A stretch of 64,000 bases of DNA from Carpediemonas membranifera (GCA_019828565.1 JAHDYR010000005.1:1364001-1428000); one strand, 5' to 3'. Positions 54,638 to 64,000 are shown, counted from the stretch's first letter. Notes: generated from the sequence alone by a model not told the origin. Numbers and translations: made by a program.

Positions 54638-57600
54638 TTACTTGGCCCTTCCCAGGAATACATCCAGTGCTTCACAACCCTTGACATTCCCATATGGTTC
54701 CCATGTGTCCTCTGACGGCTCATATCCCAGCCATCTAACCCGGAACTTCCTGTCTCTCATCCTGGCCTCACTCGTCGACTCTAGTATGGACTCGACCAGA
54801 TATTCACCGAGCGTGACTGCCGCGAGTTCCTGAGCCCGTTGCTCGGACAACTCACCCATAAAGGCGCGAACTCTCTCCGAGGCGACCTTCTTTCCTTCTT
54901 TGTGTTGACATCCTTGACGACATAGCCCACCGTGAGGTTCTGCCTCACGATAGGACGCACTAGCTTCATAGGCCCTCGCCATCCTGACGCCAACTTGGAC
55001 GGCGGTCCATTCGGGTACTTGACCAACACGTAGTCGGACGAGATAGGTGTCGTTGCTGACACTTTGTCTAGCGCATCTTGGTGCATGACCTTGATTCTCG
55101 CCTCTGCCAAGTCTCGGGCTAACTGAGCTGCTTGAACATTACTGCTGGGCTGTACAGCCATACTCTGGACGTCTGCCATCATCACGTCTGCCGGGACACG
55201 GAAATCGCTACCGAAGATGACCTCGGCCGGTGTTAAGCGTGTCGCGGTGTGGGGAGACGCGTTGACGATATACTGCGCGACAGGGAGGGAGTCTGACCAC
55301 AACTCGCTCCGAAGCTGGTATTGCCTGTTGCGTAAAATGCGCTCAATGCGGCTGTTCGCCCGTTCCACAATGCCGTTTGACTGTGGATGGTACGGGGTGG
55401 TGACGTGAGTAGCAAACCCTACGCGCACCGATAGATCTGTGAATAGCTTGTTGACGAACTGCTTGCCACCGTCTGTCTGTAGAACTCTGGGCACGCCGTA
55501 CCGGAGAATCCATCCGTTGACGAAGGCAGTCACAGCTTCGTCCGCCCTTGTGGACTTGAGTGGAACGAGCTCGGTCCACCGCGAGGCCATATCAATAATA
55601 ACTAAGATGAACTTGTACCCGCGAGACTCTGGTAGGGGGCCAATAGTATCCATGGCTACCCGCTGGAACGGTCGCAGGCTCGCCGTGTGAAGGTACGGTC
55701 TGGACGCCTCGGCCGGCTTGGCGGTAAGTTGGCACACGGGGCAACGATCTATGACCCGCGCTACCCTATCCACTGGAGCCCGGAGCCCGTTAGATCTCAG
55801 CCACTCTACCGTCGTATAAACCGGGAGGTGGGCCTGGCCGTGCATATGAGCTGCCTGGATCTCGTTATCGGTAGCTGTTGCCTGTCTGGCAGTTGCGGAG
55901 AACTCAGCCCGTCCGCCGCTCCGTTGTCAACCCCGGCCACATGCTTCACTGTGAAGTCTAGGTCTGCGATTGACTCGTACCAACGCTGGACTTTTGCGTT
56001 AGACGATCGTGACATGTAGACCAGGTTCCGGTGGTCAGTGAGGAGAGTAAACGACGTCCAGCACAGGAAACGGCGCCACCTCTGGAGGGCGGTGACAATC
56101 GCATACGCTTCCTGTTCGATCGTGCTCCAACGCGTCTGCACATCTGAGAACGCGTGGGACATATAACACACCGGCTTGCCGTCCTGGAGGAGAACACCCC
56201 CGATCCCGAGATCAGACGCGTCTGTCATGACCACATGATCCTTCGAAACGTCAAAGTGCTCGAGTGCCGGTGCGTGGCAGAGGCGGTCCTTAACCTTGGC
56301 CAGCGCCTCTGCCTGAGGTAATCCGTCCGGAGCCTCCTTGCCGCTTGCCGCCCGGGCTAACGGTCGGATAAGCTCGGAGAAGTTAGGAACAAAGTCTCTC
56401 ATAAAGTTGAGGAATCCCATAAGGGCCTGCGCGGCCTTCTTCGTCTTCGGTAGCCGCAGGCCTTCTACATCGCGGATCCTGTCTGGAGCAATCCGGAAAC
56501 CCGAGCCGGACACAACCCATCCTAGGAACTCCACTTCGGCTAGGCCGAAATGCGACTTCTCCTTGTTCAACGATAGCTTGAGCTCGTCACATCGGCGGAG
56601 CACCTTAGCGAGGTTGGCCAGATATTCCTGCTCCGAGCGTCCAAAGATGATAATGTCATCTATATATATAATGCAGGCGTCGCCTAAGAGGTCCTGGAAC
56701 CCGCGCTCAATCGCGTACTGAAAGTGCGCGCCAGCGTTCTTAAGGCCGAACGGCATTCCGGTGTATTGGAACTTCCCACGGGGGGTCATAAACGCCGTGT
56801 ATTGCCTAGAACGCTCGGTCAGCTCGACCTGGTGATACCCTTTCGAGAGGTCGAGAGTGGCGAAGACCTTGGCACCAGCAAGCCTGGTCAAGCACGTGTT
56901 AACCTCGGGGATCGGATAGTCGAATGGCGTGGTCAAATCGTTGATTCTGCGGAAGTCGACGACCATCCTGGTCTTGTCCTTGCCCTTGGGGACGAGCAAT
57001 GCTGGAGAAGAGTATGGCGAGAAGCTGACCTCGATGTATTTCTTCGACAGTAGTTCGTTGACGTGCTCGTCGAACAGGCCCTGCTTCTGGTACGGTATGT
57101 AATTGGATCTCGTGGCGACGACGCGGTCCTCCTTGAGTACGAGGTCGTATGGCTCTAATGCTGAGAACCCTTCTCGAGCATCAAAGCAATGAGCATAAGC
57201 TGCGAGGATGCGGTCATGAGTGAGAGTGTAGTCCGAAGACAGAGTATACGCCTGGAGTGGCTCAAGCTCTGGCACGAAAGGCTCCAAGGCGTCGTCATTG
57301 TCAGACTGAGACGGTTCACACAGGCTGGGGAGAATACCCCACTCGACCATGGTCTGATATGACAAGAGGAGATCATAAGCACAGTCAACCCCATACGCGG
57401 AGACTGTGGTGGATAGACCTTTCGGGGTGAAAGGTGACTTACACATCTTCAACGGCACCTCATAACACGTATCAGTCTCGATCGTTCCACCCGGAGTCTT
57501 GATCTTAATGGGTGCGGCAAGCTTCGTCGGAATGAGCTCGGCCGCACTGGCGGAAGCCGGGTTGACAAGAGAAATGTCAGCACCACAGTCGAATAAGACA

Positions 57601-58604
57601 CGGTGCCATGTGGTAGATTCATCGCTACCCATAGGGACGACGGCACTCACGACGGGTAGGGAGCGCTGGCCTTCAGACGCCGACGGAGAAACAGAGACAG
57701 AAAAGCATGATCTGGGGTTTACCTGACAGAACTTGTCTAGGTGCCCCGACTTGCCGCACTTCGCGCACACGGCCTTCTCTCTGGTGCATTCGAAGGCGCG
57801 GTGGTTCGGCCTGCCGCAGTTAAAGCAGACGATGTCTCGCTGGTGACCGCGGTGTTGCGTCTGGTGCTGCGTCTGCTGCTGGCGCTGACCGTGACGTTGG
57901 CCTTGCTGGTGGGAGTGCGTCTGGTGCTGGCGGGGCTGGTGTTGCTGCCGCTTGTCTTGGCGCGGCTGATCCTGAGGCTCGCGCTGCTCTCGCGGGGGGC
58001 GGTTGCGGACAGCGGACTGCTTAGAGCGTTGGCGCTCTTGAGCAGGGGCAGGCTTGGACGTTGAAGTGAGCTTGATTGCTTCCTCCAGACGCTTACATGT
58101 CAGGAGGGCGGTCGAAAAGGTCGCGTCAAGTGACAGGCCCTTGGAGGCGTGAGAAACCTCCTCTCTGAGCGTTTCGTCTTGGATTCCGCGCAAAAACTGG
58201 CCGCGAAGGACTGAATCCTTGCCAGTGGGTGCAATGAGACGGCGACGGGAAGCGAAGCGGTCGATATAGAGAGATAGGCGGCCAATATCGATACCAGTGG
58301 TCGATTGGTCGAAAAGGCGGCGCTCGAGGATCGCATCGGAGGGCTTAACGGTGTCCACAATCGCCTGGAAGACGATGTCCTCGCGCTCGTGCTTCGTTCT
58401 TTTGGAACCATCATCGTGATGTTTTGCGGCCTGATACTTTCTGGTAATATCAGTACCCATCGCCTTGCAGTATGAGGTCACCGCGGGTCCGAGTCGCTTA
58501 AGCAAGCGCCTCTTTCCGCCCGCGCGAACATGCTTATCCAATTTCTCGGCAAATGAGAGGACTGCGTGAATCTCAGGCTGTGTACATAAAGGTCCCTTAT
58601 CCAT
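54638..58604 (-). pseudogene. E3 gag-pol with chromodomain, two frameshifts
   Basis: Start at ATG 58604 (MDKGPLCTQPEI), just inside the 5' LTR; an in-frame ATG at 58667 lies within the LTR. Order: capsid-like helices, Gln/His/Arg-rich linker, two CCHC knuckles (CFNCGRPNHRAFEC, CAKCGKSGHLDKFC), protease VLFDCGADISLV (DCG), reverse transcriptase FATLDLSKGYHQ and YIDDIIIFG, RNase H MTDASDLGIGGVL. A frame change near 55915 precedes integrase (CPVCQL; D in MDTIGP, D in QTDGGKQF, E in IVERAN) and another near 54895 precedes the chromodomain (FRVRWLGYEPSEDTWEPYGNV). Stop AAGTAAATG. Confidence 0.9.
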
Positions 58605-58624
58605 TAGCTTGGAAGTAAGCTTAC

Positions 58625-58732
58625 TGTGATCACTAAGGAAAAAGGCTTTACAAAGAGAGCTCGACACAAGGGTGTCGAGCTGGACGGATCAAGACCGTAT
58701 CAAATACGTATCTCATATATAAATGGCTGACA
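58625..58732 (-). repeat. E3 5' LTR (108 bp)
   Basis: See E3. Followed on the right by ACAC and the DIRS-1 reverse transcriptase in phase. Confidence 0.93.
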
Positions 58733-59634
58733 ACACGAAGGAGATGAAGTTTCGCCTAAGCGAGGCCAAAAGGGCGAAGTACTCGCAAAATGTAGACAAG
58801 ATCCTCACGGAAAGACGATTCTTACGAAAAGACTTGCTCAAACTCGTCGGAAGACTAACATTCTGCACCATATGCATAGGACCGGCGGCGTTAGTTCGAA
58901 CACGCGAACTCTCAATCATCGCTTCAGCAACAAGCAAGCTGTGGCGGATCCGCAGGACCGACCTGTCAAAGGAAGCCTTCGAAGACCTGAAGTGGTGGAG
59001 AGCGGCCCTCTCCAGTGCGCCGAGCAAGAGCTTCTGCCCAACTCCCCCCTCGGCTCGGGTGGAGACCGACGCGTCCAACACGCACGGCGGGGCCATCTGC
59101 TTCTCAAGCGGGGGCTCGCGCGAGTGGAGCACAACGTGGAGGGGCAAGGAGGCAGAGCTTCACATCACAGCGAAGGAAACGCTGGCGGCCATTAGGGCGC
59201 TCCAGGCCTTCCTAGCCCAGAGCAGCCCTCCAAGGACAGTCCTCTTAATGTCAGACTCAACCGTAGCATGCAAGTGGGTTCTGAAATCAGGGACAAGAGC
59301 CCCCAAGCTCATCAGAGAGGAGGCGAGGAAGCTGGCAGACATGTTGTTGCGGCACAAGCACACAGTGATCATGAGGCACGTGCCAGGCCGGCTGAACTGG
59401 ACGGCGGATCGTCTCTCGAGGCCCGGGTCATACGCACTGGACCAAGGCGCACCAACAGAGATACTCCTCCAGGCAAGCAGGCGCTGGGGCGCGGTGGAAA
59501 GAGACTTATCCGAGGCGGGTGCGGAGCTGTTCATGCCCGACTGGTCGGGAAGGATGCTGCTCATCCCCCCATACAAGCTGCTAGGAAGGGTCACCCAGCG
59601 TCTACACATGATTCTCCCAGGCGGGGTGAACGGT

Positions 59635-59982
59635 TAATTCGGCAGCCGTCACCCGACTCTCGCGCACTGGGGCTACTGTGACTGCTGTAAGAAACTCTGA
59701 ATAGGCACGGCTTTTATTGCCGCCCTTCTTCAACTCCCTCTCCCGCTTAAAGCACTTCTCCTGCGTGTGTCCAGCCTTTCCGCAAAAGGCGCACTTGACC
59801 TTCTTGTGGTCGGGCGCGGCGCGGAGTTCCCACGTCGTACGGGAGATTAAGTTACGGACGGGGATAGTACCACCGCGGGAGCGATAGGCATAATAAGCCT
59901 CTCGGAAAGTCTGCCATTGGGAGACGGTCATTCCATCGAGATAAGGGGCTGAAAACAGATCCAGAGCATTTGCATTAAACAT
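59635..59982 (-). pseudogene. E4: truncated gag-like fragment with zinc knuckle
   Basis: ATG 59982 (MFNANALDLFSAPYL). A helical segment (TVSQWQTFREAYYAYRSRG) precedes CAFCGKAGHTQEKC and a Lys-rich stretch; homology ends abruptly where DIRS-1 pol ends, in the opposite orientation. The frame reads on to 59602 over DIRS-1 DNA. To its right, 60040-60062 holds a GTCGACAC...GTGTCGAC palindrome like that in the E3 LTR, so this is probably the 5' end of another LTR element in minus orientation. Confidence 0.6.
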
Positions 59983-60895
59983 GGCTGCGCAGTAATTACT
60001 GTGGTGTTGGAAAACACAAATGGCAAGGAGAGTGATTTATAGAGTCGACACAATGGGTGTCGACATGACTAAACGAGACCCAATATATAATGTATACGCG
60101 ACACTACACCGTCTTAAACGCGATGCGTAGGTACGCCTCGGGGCGTGGTACAGGCCCAGATGGACTACCGGCCGAGAATGAAGATGAGATGATGAAGAAG
60201 ATAAAGAATACAATATTCGATCTCTCTCGAGGCTCTCCAGTTCAGACCAATTTTACCAAGGGGTTAAAACCCCATTCCCCGGTAGTTCCGAGAAGATGGG
60301 CGACGCACAGCCCCCCGTGACACTGGAGAGCCTGGAGGTCAGAGCAAGTTTCCCATCAATCTCGGATATAAATTTGATCTAATCAATTGGAGACTTCGAC
60401 TTAGGGCGGCGATGACCCTGATAGGCGATGCTACACAAACTACGCAAACATCAGAAGACTGTCGAAAACTGAGGAGCTCACTATTCCGGTGCCCACATAG
60501 TCCAATTGGACGCCTAGGCAGCTTGTGCTATTAAATCCCATAGGGGGATAAATATTTACGGTCCAACTTGCTCTGTGTAAGTCCGAAATATTACAATCCG
60601 TGCTCGGCTGACCTTACCAGGGTCGGCCAGCTCAGAGAGTTTCGAATTTCACACAGTGATTAGGGTGTAGCGTGTTGGGCCGGTCAAAAGTCATCCTCGG
60701 AACCCGACAACACAAGAGCGACTGCAAGACCGCAGTCACTCAAGTCCAGAGTAATGGCAAAGCAGCCAAGTTTGGGTCCAGCCACTAACAACTTCTTCTC
60801 TCTTCCTTCTAACATACTGTAACTGTCTAGCTTCTCGTCTCTTACTCCTCTTTACAACAAAACGCACACTTTTACGATACAAGACGCACGGAACA
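59983..60895. other. LTR-like remnant and gene-free spacer
   Basis: About 60000-60110 has LTR character (palindrome, AT-rich TATATAATGTATACG). A 60090-60320 frame contains PDGLPAENEDEMMKK but no known domain and is not called. Nothing else supported up to the dihydrouridine synthase stop. Confidence 0.4.
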
Positions 60896-61957
60896 TCAAT
60901 CAGAATCGTTGGATCTCTTCGTCTCCATGTCTGATGAATAGCGTCGCGCCACGTCTGCCGCCGAACCAAAGTTGAGGACCGCCCCAATTTCGTCAAAACT
61001 TTTGCAGAGCTGGAGAGCCACCCTCTTCTCAGTCGGAACCAGCGCTTTCCTCCCCTTGAAGCCGAAGTTAAGGTTGTACTTGGCGTTCTTCATGCTCACG
61101 TTGCACAGCACACTTGCATCATAAAGCTTTGCAAGGAAATCAATGCCGTCCACGGGTGCTCGGTGGAACATCGAGATACCACTAAACGCGCCCCGCGCGA
61201 GCATAAAAGAGGTGCATCCCGAGGCGTCCTGGCACGCTGTGATGTCATCCTCCGTCATCAGCCCCCCGTTGGCGATCACAGGAATGTTGGCCGACTCCCT
61301 GATCAACCTGAGCCGCTCCCAATGGACAGCGGCAGACCGCGAGTCCTTAGGGTATCTGGCGTGTATGGTGATCGCCTTGACTCCCGCCTGCTCCGCCATG
61401 GCGAGGAACTCTAGATCGCGTCTCTGCCCCACGTTGTCGGGGTCGATCTCATGGTAGAGCCGGGTCTTCACGGTCACTGGCTTGTTAGTAGCCCTGACCA
61501 TCGCCTTGAGGACGGCGGAGGTGCTCTCGAGGTCGAACATGCGGTTGACGCCCATGTCTCCCTTCGTGCTGAAGGAGACGTTGCACCCACAGTTCAGGTC
61601 GAAGGCGGAGACATCACGATCGACCTTGGTCACTGCTGACGTGGCATACACATCGTTGGCTGAGCCGATCTGACAGATGACAGGGCCTTCTAGGGCGCAG
61701 GTTTGGAAGGCCGTGTTTGGATTCCCGGAGCTGTCGTGGACGATGTACTCCACTATTGGATAGGGAGTACCGTTATTCCTCACTTGTCTCTTGCTCTTCA
61801 TCAGTTTCTGGTCAATGATGACGTCTGTGAAGCAGGCGGTGGCACCGAGCTGCGTGGCCGTAATACGCATTGGTAGCGTTGAAGCACGGACCATTGGAGC
61901 AAGATACAGACCCTCTGCAAAGTTGGGCGCTGCTTTGGGCTCGAATTCGTCGCTCAT
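60896..61957 (-). CDS. DUS2: tRNA-dihydrouridine synthase, Dus2-like, 353 aa
   Basis: Flavoenzyme that reduces uridine to dihydrouridine in the D-loop of tRNA using NADPH. ATG 61957 (MSDEFEPK) is chosen because only a TTG lies upstream in frame. TIM-barrel motifs appear in order: LAPMVRASTLPMR (FMN site, residues about 20-32), FDLNCGC with the catalytic Cys (residue about 125), KPVTVKTRL, AITIHARYPKD, IPVIANGG and FMLARGA. The usual Pro after GC is Asn here. The double-stranded RNA-binding domain of animal DUS2 is absent, as in the yeast enzyme. Ends TGA. No intron seen. Assignment to Dus2 over other Dus types rests on general likeness. Confidence 0.88.
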   Translation of the reverse strand: MSDEFEPKAAPNFAEGLYLAPMVRASTLPMRITATQLGATACFTDVIIDQKLMKSKRQVRNNGTPYPIVEYIVHDSSGNPNTAFQTCALEGPVICQIGSANDVYATSAVTKVDRDVSAFDLNCGCNVSFSTKGDMGVNRMFDLESTSAVLKAMVRATNKPVTVKTRLYHEIDPDNVGQRRDLEFLAMAEQAGVKAITIHARYPKDSRSAAVHWERLRLIRESANIPVIANGGLMTEDDITACQDASGCTSFMLARGAFSGISMFHRAPVDGIDFLAKLYDASVLCNVSMKNAKYNLNFGFKGRKALVPTEKRVALQLCKSFDEIGAVLNFGSAADVARRYSSDMETKRSNDSD

Positions 61958-62263
61958 GTCGCTATCGGGCAACTTGTGCTGAAGACTTATCAGCTGATTG
62001 CGTCACACCTCAATGAACCACGCGGTCGTCCATGCTCTGATGCTCTACTGACCTAAAGCCTCTGGCAAGCCGTTCATCATTTTCTCGAGTCACCTCGGCT
62101 CAAATCATTCGAGTTCCGTCAGGAGTTGCCCAAATGCGCAGAAGGGCAACAATGCCGCGTGCAGCTGATACACCCGTCTCTGAGCTGCGGGCACCATTCG
62201 CCGGCAGTGCCGTGGGCGAATGACTTCATGACTGTGGAAAACACTCGCTAAAATAACTCTCGA
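61958..62263. other. Spacer upstream of DUS2
   Basis: No gene seen. It is the shared upstream region of DUS2 (minus) and the small frame at 62264 (plus). Confidence 0.5.
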
Positions 62264-62395
62264 ATGGGAAACGTTACCTCTGGCTCAAAAAATACTACTG
62301 GAGCACCTGTGGGCGATGAAACATTTATTGGGGAGGACGTTTCTGCCAACGAATACGCTCCCGGATGGCCCCCTATCTGGGATCAGTCCAAGTAG
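62264..62395 (+). CDS. possible small N-myristoylated protein, 43 aa
   Basis: ATG GGA AAC opens MGNVTSGSKN, a good match to the N-myristoylation pattern (Gly-2, Ser/Thr at 6). The rest (TTGAPVGDETFIGEDV, YAPGWPPIWDQSK) is unrecognised. A second tiny frame starting MGNTQPSSNSTTTGTP at 62683 shares the composition of the first 16 residues. GCTATAAAGTCGC follows the stop at about 12 bases. Confidence 0.35.
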   Translation: MGNVTSGSKNTTGAPVGDETFIGEDVSANEYAPGWPPIWDQSK

Positions 62396-62682
62396 AGCTG
62401 CTAGATAAGCTATAAAGTCGCAAACGCAGTGGTTTCATTCACTTGAAGCTCATTGCCCCCAATAGCAGCATTTTCAGCCCTTTAGAGTGTCGAACGGTTC
62501 ATTCATTGGTTGGCGCTCGTTTTCGTGAGCAAGAACTCGGGCGTTTCTCCAGACTAGGTGAAGAAACCGAGTCCATAGGACAGTGTTTGGACCCTCAAAG
62601 GGATTGTCGTGGTTCGGGTGCCCTAGCTCGGGCCCATGAATCGCCAGATTTGACCAACGAATAGAAGGCGTCATTGAAGCAA
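62396..62682. other. Spacer between the two small frames
   Basis: A 73-codon frame (62443-62664) has no feature to support it; nothing else is seen. Confidence 0.4.
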
Positions 62683-62799
62683 ATGGGCAATACACAACCG
62701 TCATCAAATAGCACTACCACTGGAACTCCCCTCGTTATGCTAGTTCCGCATTCTTCTGACGTTGCCCCAGTCGAGGTTAATGAGGGACACCAGGTCTAG
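62683..62799 (+). CDS. possible small N-myristoylated protein, 38 aa
   Basis: Starts MGNTQPSSNS; Gly-2 and Ser-7/8 fit N-myristoylation moderately. The middle LVMLVPHSSDVAPVEV is unrecognised. Pairing with the similar start at 62264 hints at a small duplicated family, but both are short enough to arise by chance. Confidence 0.3.
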   Translation: MGNTQPSSNSTTTGTPLVMLVPHSSDVAPVEVNEGHQV

Positions 62800-63148
62800 T
62801 GGTCCTGATTTCAGCCTCGAGGATGGCCATAAGAGTATAAACGAGCTAGATTGTTCTATTTATCGCTGCTTTTGCCTTTCCACGAAGGTCGATAGAAAGC
62901 AATGACAAGAGCGAACAGAAGAGTCTTGCGAGCACCCATAATCCCGCCCAACAGGGTTCGATCCCAATAAGCTGAGCGGCGGGCCACGCTGATACTGGGT
63001 TGGCCGCCTCCCTCGCTTTTTGAGTTGCTCGGCCAGGAGGCCTCGAGACTATGGCAAGGTCACTGCGCTGTGAGAGACACGCCCTCTCGTGAACACCATC
63101 ACCACCAAACAACAATAAACCAGCTCATCCGCGCACTTTATGCTCAAA
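62800..63148. other. Spacer downstream of the methyltransferase
   Basis: No gene. GAGCATAAAGTGC (minus strand, 63131-63143) lies a few bases after the methyltransferase stop and may be its poly(A) signal; the same motif occurs at several other places in the window. Confidence 0.5.
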
Positions 63149-63992
63149 TTACACCCGGCGGTAGACCTTGATGTAGTGGGTCCCGTCCTTCCGCAGCGCC
63201 CTCTCCGCATCCGCCGTCGCCGTCCCAATAGCGGCCACCACTGGGTCGCCCTTGAGCTCTGAGTCGGGGATCTCCTGGAACATGGGCGAGAGGGTGAACT
63301 GCGAGTCCATCCACTGCCGCAGCTCGAAGACGTCCGTGGCCGTGTATACGATCGCCCCCTTCTTCAGCGCATAGGCGTATTCTGCGAGGAGGTTAACACT
63401 AATGATGCGTCTGCGGTGGTTGCTCTTCTTAAAATGCGGGTCCGGGAATAGGAAGAGCATTGTGTCCAGCTGGCCCTTCCGGAAGTAGCAGGGGAAGTGT
63501 TTCATCGCGTTCGAGCGGATGACGGCGGCGTTATCTCCACCGCGGTCCTCTGCGCGCTGCTTCAGGATCTGCTCCTGGGCGTACTCCACGACGGCCTCGC
63601 GGATCTCGAGGCCAATGATAAGTTTGTTAGGAAAGAGCTCTGCGAGGCGCATAGTCATGCCGCCATATCCGCAGCCGACGTCAGCAACGCTAATGTGTCC
63701 GCAACGTTCGATGGCGTCGCGAGTGAAGAGGCGGGTGATGTCGAAATCAGCAGGAGACGTCGGATACGTCACCAGCATGTCTGCGAGGGGGTTAGCATGC
63801 GCTCTGCGTTAGTCATCAGGTGTGGAGCTCGTACCTGGTGCCGTGGAACTTGGGCTTGACACGTTTGCTGCCATCTTCGAGTTTCGCGAAGCCGAGCATG
63901 TTTGTTCCAATCTCCTGGAAGTGTGAAGGGTCCTCAACATTAATCTTGCCGAACTTCCGCTTCTCCGCGCCAGTATTCTCACCCGACGCCAT
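63149..63992 (-). CDS. TRM8: tRNA (guanine-N7-)-methyltransferase, two exons, 270 aa
   Basis: Catalytic subunit (Trm8/METTL1) that forms m7G46 in tRNA with S-adenosylmethionine. Exon 1 63992-63835 starts MASGENTGAEKRKFGK; exon 2 63803-63149. Splicing gives GTRAHANPLADM, matching the conserved RAHSNPxxD motif of the family. Motifs in order: VADVGCGYGG (SAM binding), IIGLEIRE, RSNAMKHFPCYF, LFLFPDPHFKKSNHRRR (the family-defining FPDPWxKxxHxxRR, with His for Trp), and TATDVFELRQWM. Length fits the family. Stop TAAT with ATAAAG about 10 bases further. No WD-repeat partner (Trm82) gene is in the window. Confidence 0.94.
63804..63834 (-). other. 31-nt spliceosomal intron in TRM8
   Basis: GTACGA at the 5' side and GACTAACGCAG at the 3' side, so the branch-point-like CTAAC is only 4 bases from the terminal AG. 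The unspliced frame meets a TGA inside. Protein homology across the junction is exact in phase. Confidence 0.9.
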
Positions 63993-64000
63993 TCAAAGCC

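Larger units (their letters stand above)
52302..58732 (-). mobile_element. E3: Ty3/gypsy retrotransposon in DIRS-1, with convergent extra gene
   Basis: 6.4 kb, minus orientation. 108-bp LTRs at 52302-52409 and 58625-58732, target duplication ACAC (52298-52301 and 58733-58736), purine tract GGGGGGGAAG on the minus strand at 52410-52419. The LTR contains the palindrome GCTCGACAC...GTGTCGAGC. Pol has two frameshifts; the extra gene is intact. Confidence 0.94.
25648..59637 (+). mobile_element. DIRS-1 element, host of the nested insertions
   Basis: Pieces of one plus-strand DIRS-type element occur in order: gag 25837-26120 and 41431-41677, reverse transcriptase 41724-42341 and 52126-52301, and RT end plus RNase H 58737-59637. 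The gaps are filled by E0, TIR-2 and E3, each with its own target duplication. No recombinase gene remains at its 3' end, where fragment E4 abuts. Left end is uncertain within 25648-25836. Confidence 0.85.
41724..59637 (+). pseudogene. DIRS-1 reverse transcriptase-RNase H, split by TIR-2 and E3
   Basis: ATG 41724 (MNWESQLNEAL). Piece 1 (to 42341) holds VSPIFVLLKSDGETWRLIHD, MITIDFAKGYYQ and LPFGLSTAPRAFQ. Piece 2 (52126-52301) holds the catalytic YLDDWL and EFLGMIID. Piece 3 (58737-59637) holds the thumb (RKDLLKLVGRLTF), RNase H VETDASNTHGGAICF, AKETLAAIRAL and SDSTVACKWVL, and HVPGRLNWTADRLSRPG. The pieces are in phase once each insert and one duplication copy are discounted (565 codons). 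The last codons may belong to the junction with E4. Confidence 0.9.

Noticed and set aside
60090-60320. 76-codon frame to the right of E4
   Set aside because: No domain or paralogue; lies in LTR-like remnant DNA.
62910-63000. Possible tRNA at a GGGTTCGATCCC match near 62955
   Set aside because: The flanking bases do not form a T-stem or acceptor stem on either strand.

Overview
The window is eukaryotic, repeat-rich DNA from a protist of moderate GC content. It holds only two clear housekeeping genes, both at the right end: a tRNA-dihydrouridine synthase (minus strand, 61957-60896) and a tRNA m7G46 methyltransferase (minus, 63992-63149). The methyltransferase is split by a 31-nt GT-AG intron ending ACTAACGCAG, which resembles the fused branch-point/3' splice motif known from Trichomonas and Giardia. 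Two OTU-domain genes have 29-30 nt introns, and about 15 reading frames end in TAA followed by A (TAAA), recalling the UAAA poly(A) signal of Trichomonas. I infer an anaerobic metamonad-like protist; the species cannot be named from this window.

Left part (1-22.9 kb). Repeats A (a 135-aa reading frame) and B (about 515 bp) recur around three copies of one divergent two-gene module. The left gene (YR1, YR2, YR3) encodes a tyrosine-recombinase-like protein with degenerate catalytic residues and an acidic tail. The right gene (OTU1, OTU2, OTU3) encodes a coiled, acidic protein ending in an OTU-like domain. A roughly 1.1-kb spacer separates them and carries iterons on both sides. Modules 1 and 3 lie inside two large inverted-repeat elements, TIR-1 (3901-13427) and TIR-2 (42342-52123). 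TIR-1 splits the OTU2 gene of module 2. From 20.0 to 22.9 kb lie decayed host-like genes (SET-like, zinc-binding) and one small intact frame.

Central part (23.4-59.6 kb). This is a nest of transposons. The 3' half of one DIRS-type element (RNase H plus an intact tyrosine recombinase) is followed by a second DIRS-type element (DIRS-1). DIRS-1 is interrupted three times: in gag by Ty3/gypsy element E0 (4-bp duplication CCCT), in reverse transcriptase by TIR-2 (TA duplication), and again in reverse transcriptase by Ty3/gypsy element E3 (ACAC). E0 is itself interrupted by E1 (GTGG) and E2 (ACTC). Every junction rejoins an open frame when the insert and one duplication are discounted. E2 and E3 each carry, downstream of pol and convergent with it, a related extra gene with a chromodomain-like end.

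Right part (59.6-64 kb). A truncated gag fragment (E4) is followed by about 800 bp without a recognisable gene, the dihydrouridine synthase, two tiny frames with N-myristoylation-type starts, and the methyltransferase.
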